Assembly (NCBI GenBank): GCA_003134965.1
Contig: PLDA01000007.1
Coordinates: 219,003 to 283,002, forward strand
Direction of reading: 5' to 3'
DNA from: Vulcanimicrobium winogradskyi
GTDB taxonomy: Bacteria > Vulcanimicrobiota > Vulcanimicrobiia > Vulcanimicrobiales > Vulcanimicrobiaceae
DNA length: 64,000 nucleotides
Positions within the stretch are counted from its first letter, which is position 1, and every line of letters begins with the position of its first letter. A program made the position numbers and the translations under genes. Below, in pieces: positions 16,358 through 25,672 of the stretch. The notes beneath the pieces were generated by a model. The model had not been told where the DNA came from. It saw nothing but the letters and a program-made list of their open reading frames with translations, and searched no databases.

Positions 16358-18013
16358 TCAGATATCGACGTTCATGAAATCGTCGAACTGCGAGACTTGA
16401 TTCGGCTTGAAACCTCTTAGGTCGCTGTTGTGCGCGTAGATGTCTTCCAGGATGTCGAGCACTACGATCGGGGCGTCCTTCGCGATGCCTTCCTGGATCA
16501 GGTCGGAATACTTCTGCCGCTTCGACTCGTCGTACTCGCCCTTGAACTTGTCCATCGCCTCGGAGACGCTGTGATCGCAGTACCGGGGATCGTTCTGCCC
16601 CTTCGGCGGGATCGAATCGCACGAATACAGGGTCGAGAGGTCGCCGATCGGGTCGCCGCCCCAATTGAAGACGATCAGATCCCACTTGCCGCCGTAAACG
16701 ATCCCGTTGTCGGCATACGGCGCGAACATCAGCTGCGCAGGATAGCGCCGGACGCTGATCGCGACGCCGATCTTCTTCCAGTTCGCGCGGATCAGCTCGA
16801 TCTGCTGATCGGCGTCCGGCGTCCCGGTCGAGGTGGCGAAGTTCAGGTTGAGCGAGTGGCCGTTCTTCGCGCGGATCCCGTCCGGACCGGGCGCCCAGCC
16901 CGCTTCGTCGAGCAGTTTCCCGGCCGCGTCGAGATCGAACTTGGCGGTGGGCACGGCCTTGTCGAAGGTCGGATGCGCAGGCGAGATGGGGTCGTCCTGA
17001 ACGATCCCGATCCCGTGGCGGATCTTCTGCTTGATCTCGTCACGGTCGATCGCCATCCGCAGCGCGCGGCGTACGCGCGGATCGTCGAGGCCGGGATGCT
17101 GGTTCTGGAAGTCGATGTGGCCGAAGTAGTAGCTCGGGTAGCGGTCGACCACCAGCCCCGGGATCGCCTTGGTGCGATCGTAGAACGCCGGCGGGACCGG
17201 TGTCCAAAGATCGATCTCGTGCGTCTGCAACTGCGTCAGCACCGTATTGCGGTCGGGGACGATCCTGAAGACGATCTTCTGCAGCTTCGGCAAGCCGCGA
17301 AAGTAGCTCGGGTTCGGCACGATCGTGACCGAGTCGCTGCGCTTCCAGCTCTGGTACTTGAACGGCCCGATCCCGACCGGAAGCGCATTGTAGGGCGCGT
17401 TGTTGATGTCCGGCAGCCCGCGGAGCAGGTGCTCCGGCAGGATACACGGGTTGGCCCCACCGGAGCTGAAGAACGTCGACACGTACGTCGCGTACGGCTT
17501 CTTCAGGTGATAGACGACCGTGTACTTGTCGGGTTCATCGATCTTTGCGATCAGGTCCCAGCCGTCGCGGCCGACCTCGTTGTTTTTCGGGTTCAGCACG
17601 ACCTTCGTCGAAAACACGACGTCGTCGGCGGTGAACGGCACGCCGTCCGACCACTTCGCGTCCTTCCGCAAGTGATACGTGATCGTGAGCCCGTCTTTGC
17701 TGATCCCGCCGTTCGCCTGCGTCGGAACTTCGGTCGCCAGTTCCGGAATCGCGCGGTTCTCGTGATCGAACTTGACCAGCCACGCCATCGTCAGCGAGGC
17801 CATGTAGCTGAGCACCGTCTGCTGCGTCAGGTGCGGGTTCAGCCCGACGATGTCTTCGGCGGTCGCGTAGCGCAGCACATGCGGAACGGTGTACGCGTTC
17901 CGGGCACCGTTCGGCCCGGGTGTCGCCGCCGCTGAGCCGACGGTGGCGACCTTCGTGCAGCCTGCCGTCAGCAGCGCGACGAGGGCGGTTGCAAGGAGTC
18001 TTTTCACGGGCAC
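16358..18013 (-). CDS. family 5 extracellular solute-binding lipoprotein, third of four
   Basis: 551 residues, with a lipoprotein signal (LLATALVALLTAGCTKV, lipobox LTAGC). The SBP_bac_5 fold is clear from YATAEDIVGLNPHL, ISKDGLTITYHLRKDAKWSD, NNAPYNALPVGIGPFKYQSW and IVPDRNTVLTQLQTHEIDLW. It is close in sequence to its two neighbours, so the array arose by tandem duplication. It starts with GTG at 18013, directly after the stop at 18015, so is translated as part of the same message. Being lipid-anchored it would sit in the periplasm at the inner membrane or, if sorted, the outer one. Ligand unknown. Confidence 0.88.
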   Translation of the reverse strand: MPVKRLLATALVALLTAGCTKVATVGSAAATPGPNGARNAYTVPHVLRYATAEDIVGLNPHLTQQTVLSYMASLTMAWLVKFDHENRAIPELATEVPTQANGGISKDGLTITYHLRKDAKWSDGVPFTADDVVFSTKVVLNPKNNEVGRDGWDLIAKIDEPDKYTVVYHLKKPYATYVSTFFSSGGANPCILPEHLLRGLPDINNAPYNALPVGIGPFKYQSWKRSDSVTIVPNPSYFRGLPKLQKIVFRIVPDRNTVLTQLQTHEIDLWTPVPPAFYDRTKAIPGLVVDRYPSYYFGHIDFQNQHPGLDDPRVRRALRMAIDRDEIKQKIRHGIGIVQDDPISPAHPTFDKAVPTAKFDLDAAGKLLDEAGWAPGPDGIRAKNGHSLNLNFATSTGTPDADQQIELIRANWKKIGVAISVRRYPAQLMFAPYADNGIVYGGKWDLIVFNWGGDPIGDLSTLYSCDSIPPKGQNDPRYCDHSVSEAMDKFKGEYDESKRQKYSDLIQEGIAKDAPIVVLDILEDIYAHNSDLRGFKPNQVSQFDDFMNVDI

Positions 18014-18014
18014 C

Positions 18015-19649
18015 TCAGATGTCGGCCTCGACGAGGTCGTCGAATGCGGTCACTTGGTTGGGGTGGAAGTCGTGCAAGTCGTCGTTGAAGGCGTAGACGT
18101 CCTCGCGCGCGTCGAGGACGATCGTCGGAACGTCGCGGACGAGCGCCTCCTGCATGACCCGCGACGCAGCGCGCTGCTCCGCAAGATCGTAGGTCGCGAT
18201 GAAACGCCGCATCGCCGCATCGACGGTCCGATTGCAGTAGCGCGGCACGTTCTGACCCTTCGGCGGTATGCGGTCGCAGGCATAGAGATTGGTGAGGTCG
18301 CCGTTGGGATTGGTGAACCAGGCGTACAGCGAGACGTCGTACTTCCCGGAGTAGAGTATCCCGCCGGTTTGGGCCGGCGCGAAGTAGAGCGGAGAGGGAT
18401 AATGCCGCACGTCGAAGTGGGCGCCGATCTCCGCCCACGACGGCCGCATGATCTCGAGGATCGCGTCGGTGTCCGGGAGTCCGACACCGATCGCGACGTT
18501 GAATTCGAGTCGCTCACCGTTCTTCGCGCGAACGCCGTCCGCGCCGCGCTTCCAGCCGGCAGCGTCGAGCAGCCGGTTCGCCGCGGCGATGTCGAACGGC
18601 ACGCGCGGCAGGTCGACGTGGAACGGATGACCCGGCGCGAACGGCGTTTCCTGAAGGATCCCGACGCCGTGGCGGATCTTCTCGCGGATGATCGCGCGGT
18701 CGATCGCCAGGCGCAGCGCCTGCCGCACGACCGGATCGCGTAACGCGCCGTGCTCAAGGTTGAAGTCGACGTGGTTGAAACCGTACGACGCCTGCCGGAT
18801 CGTCGTGACGCCCGGCAAAGCACGCGCACGGTCGTAGAACGCGGCCGGCACGGCCCCCCACAGATCGATCTCGTGCGTCGTCAGCTGCGTCAGGGTCGTG
18901 TTGCGGTCGGGAATGATCTTGAAGATCACGCGCTGCAGCTTGGGCTTGCGCCCGAAGTAGAGCGGATCGGGTACCATCTCGACGCTGTCGGCGCGCTTCC
19001 ACGACGCGTACTTGAACGGCCCGATCCCGACCGGCAGCGCATTGTAGGGTGCATCGTTGATGTTCGGCAGCTTGTCCAGCACGTGCTTCGGTAGGACGCA
19101 CGGGTTCGCGCCGCCCGAGCTGAAGAAGTTGACGTAGAAGCCGCTGTACGGCCGCAGCATCCGGAAGACGACCGTGTACGGATCGGGCGTGTCGACGCGG
19201 TCGATCTGGTCGAAACCGAGATGCGTCCCCTCGTTGTTGGCCGGATTTCGCACGACGTCGACCGAGAAGCGGACATCGTCGGCAGTGAACGGCACACCGT
19301 CGGACCACTTCGCGTCGCGCCGCAGGTGGTACGTGATCGTCTTGCCGTCGGGGGAGATCCCCCCGTTCGTCTTTGACGGTACCGCGGTCGCAAGCTCGGG
19401 GACGGGGTGGTTGCGCTTGTCGTAGCGCAGCAGCCACGCCATCGTCATCTGACTCATGAACGACACCGTCAGCTGCTGGACGAGGTGCGGGTTGAGCCCG
19501 ACGATGTCCTCGCCGGTTGCGTAGCGCAGAACGTGCGGGGTCGTGTACGGATGCCGGGTGCCCTGCGCGCCCGACGTCCCGGGGACGATCGCAGCGCACG
19601 CCGCGAGCACGAGCGCGAAGGCGCGGCGCCTCAGTAGTGGAGCTGCCAC
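18015..19649 (-). CDS. family 5 extracellular solute-binding protein, second of four
   Basis: About 544 residues, signal peptide LRRRAFALVLAACAAIVPG, then TPHVLRYATGEDIVGLNPHL, ISPDGKTITYHLRRDAKWSD, NDAPYNALPVGIGPFKYASW and IPDRNTTLTQLTTHEIDLWG. Three starts are possible: GTG at 19649 (GGA upstream) is used here; CTG six codons later overlaps the previous TGA as CTGA and would give an ideal signal peptide; further upstream starts lie inside the previous gene. Overlaps the first binding-protein gene by 19 bp. The ligand-pocket region differs from the paralogues, so the four proteins may bind different ligands. Confidence 0.86.
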   Translation of the reverse strand: MAAPLLRRRAFALVLAACAAIVPGTSGAQGTRHPYTTPHVLRYATGEDIVGLNPHLVQQLTVSFMSQMTMAWLLRYDKRNHPVPELATAVPSKTNGGISPDGKTITYHLRRDAKWSDGVPFTADDVRFSVDVVRNPANNEGTHLGFDQIDRVDTPDPYTVVFRMLRPYSGFYVNFFSSGGANPCVLPKHVLDKLPNINDAPYNALPVGIGPFKYASWKRADSVEMVPDPLYFGRKPKLQRVIFKIIPDRNTTLTQLTTHEIDLWGAVPAAFYDRARALPGVTTIRQASYGFNHVDFNLEHGALRDPVVRQALRLAIDRAIIREKIRHGVGILQETPFAPGHPFHVDLPRVPFDIAAANRLLDAAGWKRGADGVRAKNGERLEFNVAIGVGLPDTDAILEIMRPSWAEIGAHFDVRHYPSPLYFAPAQTGGILYSGKYDVSLYAWFTNPNGDLTNLYACDRIPPKGQNVPRYCNRTVDAAMRRFIATYDLAEQRAASRVMQEALVRDVPTIVLDAREDVYAFNDDLHDFHPNQVTAFDDLVEADI

Positions 19650-21301
19650 GTGTTCCAGAACGGCGTCGTGATCACCGGGGTCGGCGTGAAACCTTTGAGC
19701 GCCGAGTTGTAGACCTCGAGGTCCTTGCGGAACCACAATATGATCGAAGGATCGTCCTTCGCGAACTCTTCTTGCACGATCTTGTAGAGTTCGATGCGCT
19801 TCTTTTGATCGACCGTTCCGTTCGCGTCGTCCATCGCTTTCGTCGCCACTGGGTTGTCCCAAAACAGCGCGTTCTGGCCTTTGGGCGCCAAGTAGTGACC
19901 GGAGTAGATGGCGCCCTGATCGATGTCCGCGGCGGCGACCCAGGCGAACAGCGCGGTATCGTATTTGCCGCCTTGGAGAGTGCCGTTCGCGGTATTGTCG
20001 AAGAAGAGTGAGCTCGGGTAGTTCTTCACGATCGCGTTCGCGCCGACGTCATGCCAATACGTCTGAACCTGCTGCTCGTTCGCGAGCCCGGCGATCGACT
20101 CGGTCTGCGTCGAGAGCTGAAACTCGAGCCGCTGCCCGTTCTTCACGCGGATCCCGTCGCGTCCGGGGATCCAGCCTGCCTCGTCGAGCAGCGCCTTCGC
20201 TTTCGCGACGTCATACGGATACTTTATGATCGCGGGATCCTGAGCGTCCGGGAAGAGCGAGGGATCGAGCATCGTGTCGCTCAGCTCGCCCAAACCGTGC
20301 CGCACCTTCTCAAGCATCGACGCGCGGTCGATCGCATAGGTCAGCGCGCGCCGGACCCGCACGTCCTGGAACATCGGGCGCTTCAAGTTGAAGTCGAGAT
20401 GGTCGAAAGTGTAGATGACGGGCGTGATCACCGTGTTTCCCGGCGAGCTCTTCACGCGGCCGTACGACGACGCGGCGAGGTTCCAGCCCAGGTCGAGCTC
20501 GTGCGTCTGCAGCTGCGTGGCCAGCGTATTCTGATCCGGAATGATCTTGTAGACGACTTCGCGGATCGCCGGCTTCCCGCCGAAATAGGCCGGGAACGCC
20601 TCGAGGCGAACCTGGCTCCCGCGGTCCCACGAGACGAACTTGTACGGGCCGCTCCCGACCGGAGCCGAGTTGTAGGGCGCCGTGTTCATGCTGCCCTTGT
20701 CGTCGTTGACCTTGGCGAGCAGATGCTCGGGCATGATCGGGCCGTTTCCGTTCAGGCTCCACAGTTGCTGCAGAAACGGGGCGTAGATCTGCTTCATGTG
20801 GACGACGGCGACGTAGGGATCGCTGCAGTCGACGTCCTTGATCTTGTTCCAGCCGTCGGTCGTGATGACGGTGTTCTTGGGGTTCATCATCACTTGCCAG
20901 GTGAAGCGCAGGTCGCGGCACGTCAGATCCGCACCGTCGTGCCACTTGATGTCGTGGCGCAGCTTGTACTTGATCGTCAGGCCGTCTTTGCTGACGTCGC
21001 CGTTCTCGACCGTCGGTATCTCGCTCACCGCATCGGGGACCGGATGCGCCTTGTCGTCGTACCGGACCGTGTACGAGAAGATGAACGCGGAGAGCTCCAG
21101 CACCGGCGACGCCGAGGCGAACGCCGGGTTGAGGTTGCGCGGATCCGACGCGGTCGACATCACGAGCCGGTTCGGATGAGGCCCGGACTGCCCGTTGTTG
21201 GCGCCGGCGCCGCCCGACGAGGCGACGGTGTCGCCGACCTTGGTGCATGCGCAGAGCGCGAGCGCGAGAGCGGCGCTCGCTGCGAGAAAGCGACGAATCA
21301 T
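19631..21301 (-). CDS. family 5 extracellular solute-binding lipoprotein, first of four
   Basis: 556 residues with a lipoprotein signal (MIRRFLAASAALALALCACT). It is the most divergent of the four: STASDPRNLNPAFASASPVL, VSKDGLTIKYKLRHDIKWHD, NTAPYNSAPVGSGPYKFVSW and IPDQNTLATQLQTHELDLGW. Two extra Cys (LTCRDLRF and VDCSDPYV) could form a disulfide near the ligand cleft. Its ATG overlaps the stop of the siroheme-decarboxylase-like gene as ATGA, so it is coupled to that gene. Family members include heme-, peptide- and nickel-binding proteins; which applies here is not readable. Confidence 0.87.
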   Translation of the reverse strand: MIRRFLAASAALALALCACTKVGDTVASSGGAGANNGQSGPHPNRLVMSTASDPRNLNPAFASASPVLELSAFIFSYTVRYDDKAHPVPDAVSEIPTVENGDVSKDGLTIKYKLRHDIKWHDGADLTCRDLRFTWQVMMNPKNTVITTDGWNKIKDVDCSDPYVAVVHMKQIYAPFLQQLWSLNGNGPIMPEHLLAKVNDDKGSMNTAPYNSAPVGSGPYKFVSWDRGSQVRLEAFPAYFGGKPAIREVVYKIIPDQNTLATQLQTHELDLGWNLAASSYGRVKSSPGNTVITPVIYTFDHLDFNLKRPMFQDVRVRRALTYAIDRASMLEKVRHGLGELSDTMLDPSLFPDAQDPAIIKYPYDVAKAKALLDEAGWIPGRDGIRVKNGQRLEFQLSTQTESIAGLANEQQVQTYWHDVGANAIVKNYPSSLFFDNTANGTLQGGKYDTALFAWVAAADIDQGAIYSGHYLAPKGQNALFWDNPVATKAMDDANGTVDQKKRIELYKIVQEEFAKDDPSIILWFRKDLEVYNSALKGFTPTPVITTPFWNTWQLHY

Positions 21302-22446
21302 GAACGCATCGCCTCCGGATCGAGCTGGTGCGCCGCGCAGAACTCCGTGTACGCGGCGGGTGCGATCTCCGACGGCTTGATCTCGCTGCGGCCGCCCCAG
21401 AACACGTTCGTGTAGTCGAACCCGATCCCGGCTGCGCGCAGATGCTCGTCGATCGCGGCCTTGTGGGCGAGCAGCGTCTCCTTCTCGGTACCGTGCGCAA
21501 CGCCCATGATGTTGACGCCGCGGAACTCGGGACCGCCTTCACGCCAGTACGCGTGGGTCATGATGTAGTGCCGCCCGAGCTCGCGACCCGCGTCGATCTC
21601 GCGTCCCGCCGGGACCTTCCAATGGAACAGCGCGTTGTAGCGCGTGACGCTCTTGCCGCCGGAACCGGCACTCGCCTTGACGTGCTCGAGGAACGTCGAG
21701 AAACGGCCGATGACGCCTTTCGCGCTCAGCGCGCCGCCGATCCGCGCGAACTCCTCGAGCGAGACGCCGGCTTCTCGCGCGCGCCCTGCCCACACGTCGC
21801 GCACGATCTCGCCAGCGGCGAGTTCGCGCTTGATCGCCGTGAGCACGCGCCACTCCAGCGCATCGAGATCGACGATCAGGGTATCCTGCACCTCGGCCAG
21901 CACCTCGGCGCGTGCGCCCGGTTCGATACCTCGCCGCCGAACGTGCCCCACGCCGAGCGCGAACAGCGCCCTGGCCGGCATCAGCCGGTACGCACCGGCG
22001 CCGATCGTGCGCGCGAGAAACGCCGCGTGCTTGTCGATCGAGAATCCCTGCGGCACCTTGAGCGTCGTCCACAGCCGATAGTTGGAGCCCGGCGTCGCGG
22101 CATCGGTCGTCCGGAGCACGACGTGCCCCGAGAACGGATCCTCGCGGAACAGCCACTCGAACGCGTCGTTCAGCTGCTCGGGCGGTACCTGCCACGCGCA
22201 CAGCGCTCCGGCGGCGAGGTTCGTCGCCATCAGCGTTTGGCGCACGCGACGGATCGTCCCCGAGCGCACCATCGCGACAATTCGCTCCAGAACCGTCGCG
22301 ACGTCGATGCCGCTCCGCTCGGCGATCTCGCCGAAAGGATCGAGCTGGAAGCCCTGCAGACGATCCTCGCTCACCGCGAGGATCGCCGCGTTGGTGGGAT
22401 CGTCGATCCAGACCGGGGCCGTGGAGGTCATCGCCGGGGACTTCAC
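21298..22446 (-). CDS. fused siroheme decarboxylase-like protein (AhbA/AhbB, NirD/NirL type)
   Basis: 382 residues made of two Lrp/AsnC-like winged-helix plus RAM modules. Module 1 (about residues 20-180) has FPL-type entry GFQLDPFGEIAERSGIDVAT, the GTIRRVRQTL hinge and the YRLWTTLKVPQG strand that corresponds to the NLWFTLTVP motif of AhbB/NirL. Module 2 (about 195-380) has a second helix-turn-helix, KGVIGRFSTFLEH, and HYIMTHAYWRE followed by GVNIMGVAHG, corresponding to the SHxYxR and NLYxMVHG motifs of AhbA/NirD. The family decarboxylates siroheme for heme d1 or heme; a regulator role is the alternative. GTG start overlaps the tolC-like stop (GTGA); ATG at 22431 is possible. No other heme gene is nearby. 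Confidence 0.7.
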   Translation of the reverse strand: MKSPAMTSTAPVWIDDPTNAAILAVSEDRLQGFQLDPFGEIAERSGIDVATVLERIVAMVRSGTIRRVRQTLMATNLAAGALCAWQVPPEQLNDAFEWLFREDPFSGHVVLRTTDAATPGSNYRLWTTLKVPQGFSIDKHAAFLARTIGAGAYRLMPARALFALGVGHVRRRGIEPGARAEVLAEVQDTLIVDLDALEWRVLTAIKRELAAGEIVRDVWAGRAREAGVSLEEFARIGGALSAKGVIGRFSTFLEHVKASAGSGGKSVTRYNALFHWKVPAGREIDAGRELGRHYIMTHAYWREGGPEFRGVNIMGVAHGTEKETLLAHKAAIDEHLRAAGIGFDYTNVFWGGRSEIKPSEIAPAAYTEFCAAHQLDPEAMRS

Positions 22447-24050
22447 CCGGCGGCGTTCACGCCCTCCGCGAACAAGAGCGCCTGCTCCGCCTGCCGGACG
22501 GTGTACACCGCCGTGACCTCGTCGGTCAGCGCCTGGGTGATCCCGACCTGCGCGTTGAGCAGCAGCGGCAGGGTCGTCACGCCGGCCCGGTACTGGGCCT
22601 GCGTCGACTGCAGCACCTGCTGCGCTTTGCTGAGCTCGGCGTTGGTCTGGTCGAGCGCCGCGTACGCCGCGACCAGATTGACCAGTGCCTGTCGCACGTT
22701 CAGCTGAATCCCTTGCTGCGCGATCTGCAACTGCGCGACCCCATTGTCGAGCTGCCCCTGCGCCTGCGCCGTCTGCGCCCGCGTGACGCCGCGGTCGTAG
22801 ATCGGAATCGAGAGCGCGACACCGATCGAGCCGGCGTTCCGGAACGTCCCGCCGCCGGGATCCGTCGACGAGGTCCCGTAGCTCCCGGTCCCGCTGAGGT
22901 TCGGGAAGCTGCCGAGTTTGGCGGCGCGCAGGTTCTCCCTGAGCGAGATGATGTTCTGCTGCTGCGCCGTCAGGTCGGGACGCAGCGCTATCGCGCGCGT
23001 CACGGCTTGGTCGTACGACGGTGTCGGGAACGCCGGGTTGACCGCCAGCGTACCGGTCGTCGCGTTGAGCGGGCCGATGTCGTCCTTCGGCTGCACGGCG
23101 ATATCGGCGTCGAGCCCCAGCGTGTTTGCGAAGGTCGCGAGCGCGATCTGTTCCGCCGCTTGCGCGTGCACGACCGCGACACGCGCCTGGGCGGTCGGGA
23201 GCTGCGCCGTCGCGAGATCGGAGCGTGCGGTGGTGCCGGCGCGAATCTGCGCGCTGACCAAGTTCTCCTGAACCTGGTCGAGCACCACCGTCGTCAGATC
23301 GACCTGCGTCAGCCGCTGCGCGGAGAGCGTGTTGTAGAAGGCCGTCGCGACGTTGAACGCGACCGTCTGCAGTTGCCGCTGGTAGGTCGCGATCGACGCC
23401 GACTGCGTCGCGCGTGCGCCGCGAATCTGCGCCGCGACCCGCCCGCCGTCAAAGATCAGCTGCTGAACCTGCACCGAGAGGCTGTTACTCGTCGTGTTCG
23501 GGTTCAGCGTCGTCGTCGTACCGGTGCCGGTCCCGGTGGTCGTGCTGTTGTTCGACCCTCCCGGCTGGCGGTGCGAGCGCGTGGTCGACACGTCGCCGGT
23601 GACGGACGGGAAGAGCGCGCTCTGCGCCAGCCCGACCGGCGCGCTCGCGATCTCGACGCTTGCGCGCGCCGCCGCGAGCAGCGGCGAGCGCGCGTACGCG
23701 ATGAGCGTCGCTTGCTGCAGCGTGATGACTTGCGGGACGCCGGCCGCGGCACGCACCTGCGTGACCGGGGCCGGAGTTCCGTACGCCGGAAACGGCAGCG
23801 GCGAGCGCTGGTCGGCCGGCTCGAGGGTCGGGATCGTGTTCGCGTTGATCGCCCCCGGGCCGCCGGAGGGGGCCTGGGTCGACGCCGGCGACGCGCCCGG
23901 TTGCGGCGCGGCCGCCGGTTTGACGGTTGGGACGGGTGCCGGGGTTGCCGCCGGCGTCGGAGCCTGCGCAAACGCAGGGGACGCGGCGAGAGCGAGCGCC
24001 GCCAGCGCGACGCCGGCGAGCGCGCGCGCGGTCGCGATCGGACCCGTCAT
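22443..24050 (-). CDS. TolC-family outer membrane efflux channel
   Basis: 535 residues, signal peptide MTGPIATARALAGVALAALA (cleavage near AFA), a Pro/Ala-rich linker of about 80 residues, then two OEP repeats of long helices and short strands (ITLQQATLIAYARSPLLAAA; SYDQAVTRAIALRPDLTAQQ). The LRENLRAAKLGSFPNLSGTG strand and the coiled-coil LVAAYAALDQTNAELSKAQQ are characteristic. It would form the trimeric outer-membrane exit duct. Its ATG overlaps the membrane-fusion protein stop (ATGA). A Thr/Gly-rich loop (TTTGTGTGTTTT) may be the extracellular loop. Confidence 0.88.
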   Translation of the reverse strand: MTGPIATARALAGVALAALALAASPAFAQAPTPAATPAPVPTVKPAAAPQPGASPASTQAPSGGPGAINANTIPTLEPADQRSPLPFPAYGTPAPVTQVRAAAGVPQVITLQQATLIAYARSPLLAAARASVEIASAPVGLAQSALFPSVTGDVSTTRSHRQPGGSNNSTTTGTGTGTTTTLNPNTTSNSLSVQVQQLIFDGGRVAAQIRGARATQSASIATYQRQLQTVAFNVATAFYNTLSAQRLTQVDLTTVVLDQVQENLVSAQIRAGTTARSDLATAQLPTAQARVAVVHAQAAEQIALATFANTLGLDADIAVQPKDDIGPLNATTGTLAVNPAFPTPSYDQAVTRAIALRPDLTAQQQNIISLRENLRAAKLGSFPNLSGTGSYGTSSTDPGGGTFRNAGSIGVALSIPIYDRGVTRAQTAQAQGQLDNGVAQLQIAQQGIQLNVRQALVNLVAAYAALDQTNAELSKAQQVLQSTQAQYRAGVTTLPLLLNAQVGITQALTDEVTAVYTVRQAEQALLFAEGVNAAG

Positions 24051-25543
24051 TGCGGCCCGCGCCGTCCGCCGGCCGCCGGTGCGAACGCCACCGGGCTCTT
24101 GTCCTGGAGGGCGTCGGGCCGGGTCGTGATCACCGTGGTCCCCGGCTGGATCTGCGCGCTGCGAATCTCGGTGAGCGTGTCGGTTTGAAGCCCGATCTGG
24201 ACCGGCACCTGTTTTGCTTGCATCACCGTCATCGGCGGCCCCGCGGGCCCGCCCGGCCCGCCCGCAGCTCCGGCGCCGCCGCGCCGGCCGCCGCCCGCTT
24301 TCGCGACGCCGTTTCCTCCGCTTGCTTGGGGCGCCGCGGCGGGAGGACCGCCCGGTCCGGGCGACGGCGACGGAAGGGCCGCGACCGTGTAGACGTTCGC
24401 GCCGCTCTCGGTCTGGAAGACGGCGGTGCGTGGAACCACGACCGCGTTCGGATGGAACTCCTTGCGGACGCTGACGCTTACCAGCATCCCGCCTCGCAGG
24501 CGGTCGTTGGGATTCGGGACGCGCACGCGCGCCCGATACGAGAGCGTGCCCGCGGTCGGTGTCGCGTTGACGTCCATCACCGCGGCCTTGTACGTCGCGT
24601 TGGCGAGACTCGAGGTGGTGAACGTGACCGGCGTTCCGGTGTGCACGTAGGTGAGATCGTCGTCGGGGACGTTCACGTTCACGTAGACCGTGTCGATCTG
24701 CGAGACGCGCACGACGGGCTGGTTTGGGCTCGCGAACGCGCCGGGATCGAGCAGCCGCTGCGTGACGACGCCGTTGAACGGCGCGGTGATGCTGGTCTGT
24801 GCGATCTCCGTTTCGAGCAGGCGTGCCTGCGCCTGCGCCGCTGCGAGCTGCCCGCGGTTCACCGCGATCTGCTGGCCCTGGATCGGCATCATGTTCGCGC
24901 CCTGCGTCTGCGCGTAGTGCAGCGCGGTAACCGCCTGGCGTTCGCTCTCACGAGCGTTGTTCAGACCCTGCTGGGCTTGCACGTACTGCGCGCGCGCCTG
25001 TTCGTATTGCGTCTGGGCGACGTAGCCTTGTGCGAGGAGCTGCTTGTCCGCGTTGTACGTCGAAAGCGCGCTGTCATACCCGGCTTGCGCGATCTGCACG
25101 CCGTTGCGGGCCGCGGCAAGCTGCTGCTGCGCCGTGACGACGGTGTTCGACGCCTGTGCCACGGTGACGGGGGCCTGAAGCGTCGCCGAACCGAGCTGGG
25201 CGGATTGCTGCTGCACGATCGCCTGCTGCTGCACGAGCGAGGCGCGCAGCGTCGAGTCGTCGAGCTTGGCCACGATCTGGCCGCTTCGGACGTGCTGGCC
25301 CTCGGTGACGTAGACCGCCGCGACGTTGCCGGACTGCTGCGAGCTGAGCGTCGACTCCTGAATCGGCGCGATCTGCCCGTCGAGCGTGACGAACGTCGCG
25401 ATGTTCTGTCGCTGCGCCTGCGCGACGTCGACGACGAGCGGCGTGCGAGCGCCGCCGGCGGCGGCGCCTCCCCCCTTACCGCACGCGGTCGCCGCCAAGG
25501 CGACGATCGCCGCGGCCAGCAACGTGCGCTGACTCGGTCTCAT
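24047..25543 (-). CDS. RND/HlyD-type membrane fusion lipoprotein
   Basis: 498 residues with a lipoprotein signal (LLAAAIVALAATACGKGG, lipobox ATAC). The lipoyl-like half-motifs (ESTLSSQQSGNVAAVYVTEG; AQTSITAPFNGVVTQRLLDP) flank an unusually long Gln-rich coiled coil of about 190 residues, followed by beta-barrel (VYVNVNVPDDDLTYVHTGTP) and membrane-proximal domains. The C-terminal region has a Gly/Pro-rich insert. It would link an inner-membrane transporter to TolC, yet none is encoded beside it. AAGGAG sits 4 bp before the ATG. First gene of the seven-gene operon; its promoter must be in 25544-25672. Confidence 0.87.
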   Translation of the reverse strand: MRPSQRTLLAAAIVALAATACGKGGGAAAGGARTPLVVDVAQAQRQNIATFVTLDGQIAPIQESTLSSQQSGNVAAVYVTEGQHVRSGQIVAKLDDSTLRASLVQQQAIVQQQSAQLGSATLQAPVTVAQASNTVVTAQQQLAAARNGVQIAQAGYDSALSTYNADKQLLAQGYVAQTQYEQARAQYVQAQQGLNNARESERQAVTALHYAQTQGANMMPIQGQQIAVNRGQLAAAQAQARLLETEIAQTSITAPFNGVVTQRLLDPGAFASPNQPVVRVSQIDTVYVNVNVPDDDLTYVHTGTPVTFTTSSLANATYKAAVMDVNATPTAGTLSYRARVRVPNPNDRLRGGMLVSVSVRKEFHPNAVVVPRTAVFQTESGANVYTVAALPSPSPGPGGPPAAAPQASGGNGVAKAGGGRRGGAGAAGGPGGPAGPPMTVMQAKQVPVQIGLQTDTLTEIRSAQIQPGTTVITTRPDALQDKSPVAFAPAAGGRRGPQ

Positions 25544-25672
25544 GGTACTCCTTCTACTTCTACTTGCTGCGAACGGACTCGGATCGGCGTCCTATACCGC
25601 GACCTTCGCCGGTACTACCGCGTGGAACGTGAAAATGATTCGTCCGGTTGCCGGTCGTAAGGTGCCCCCGGG

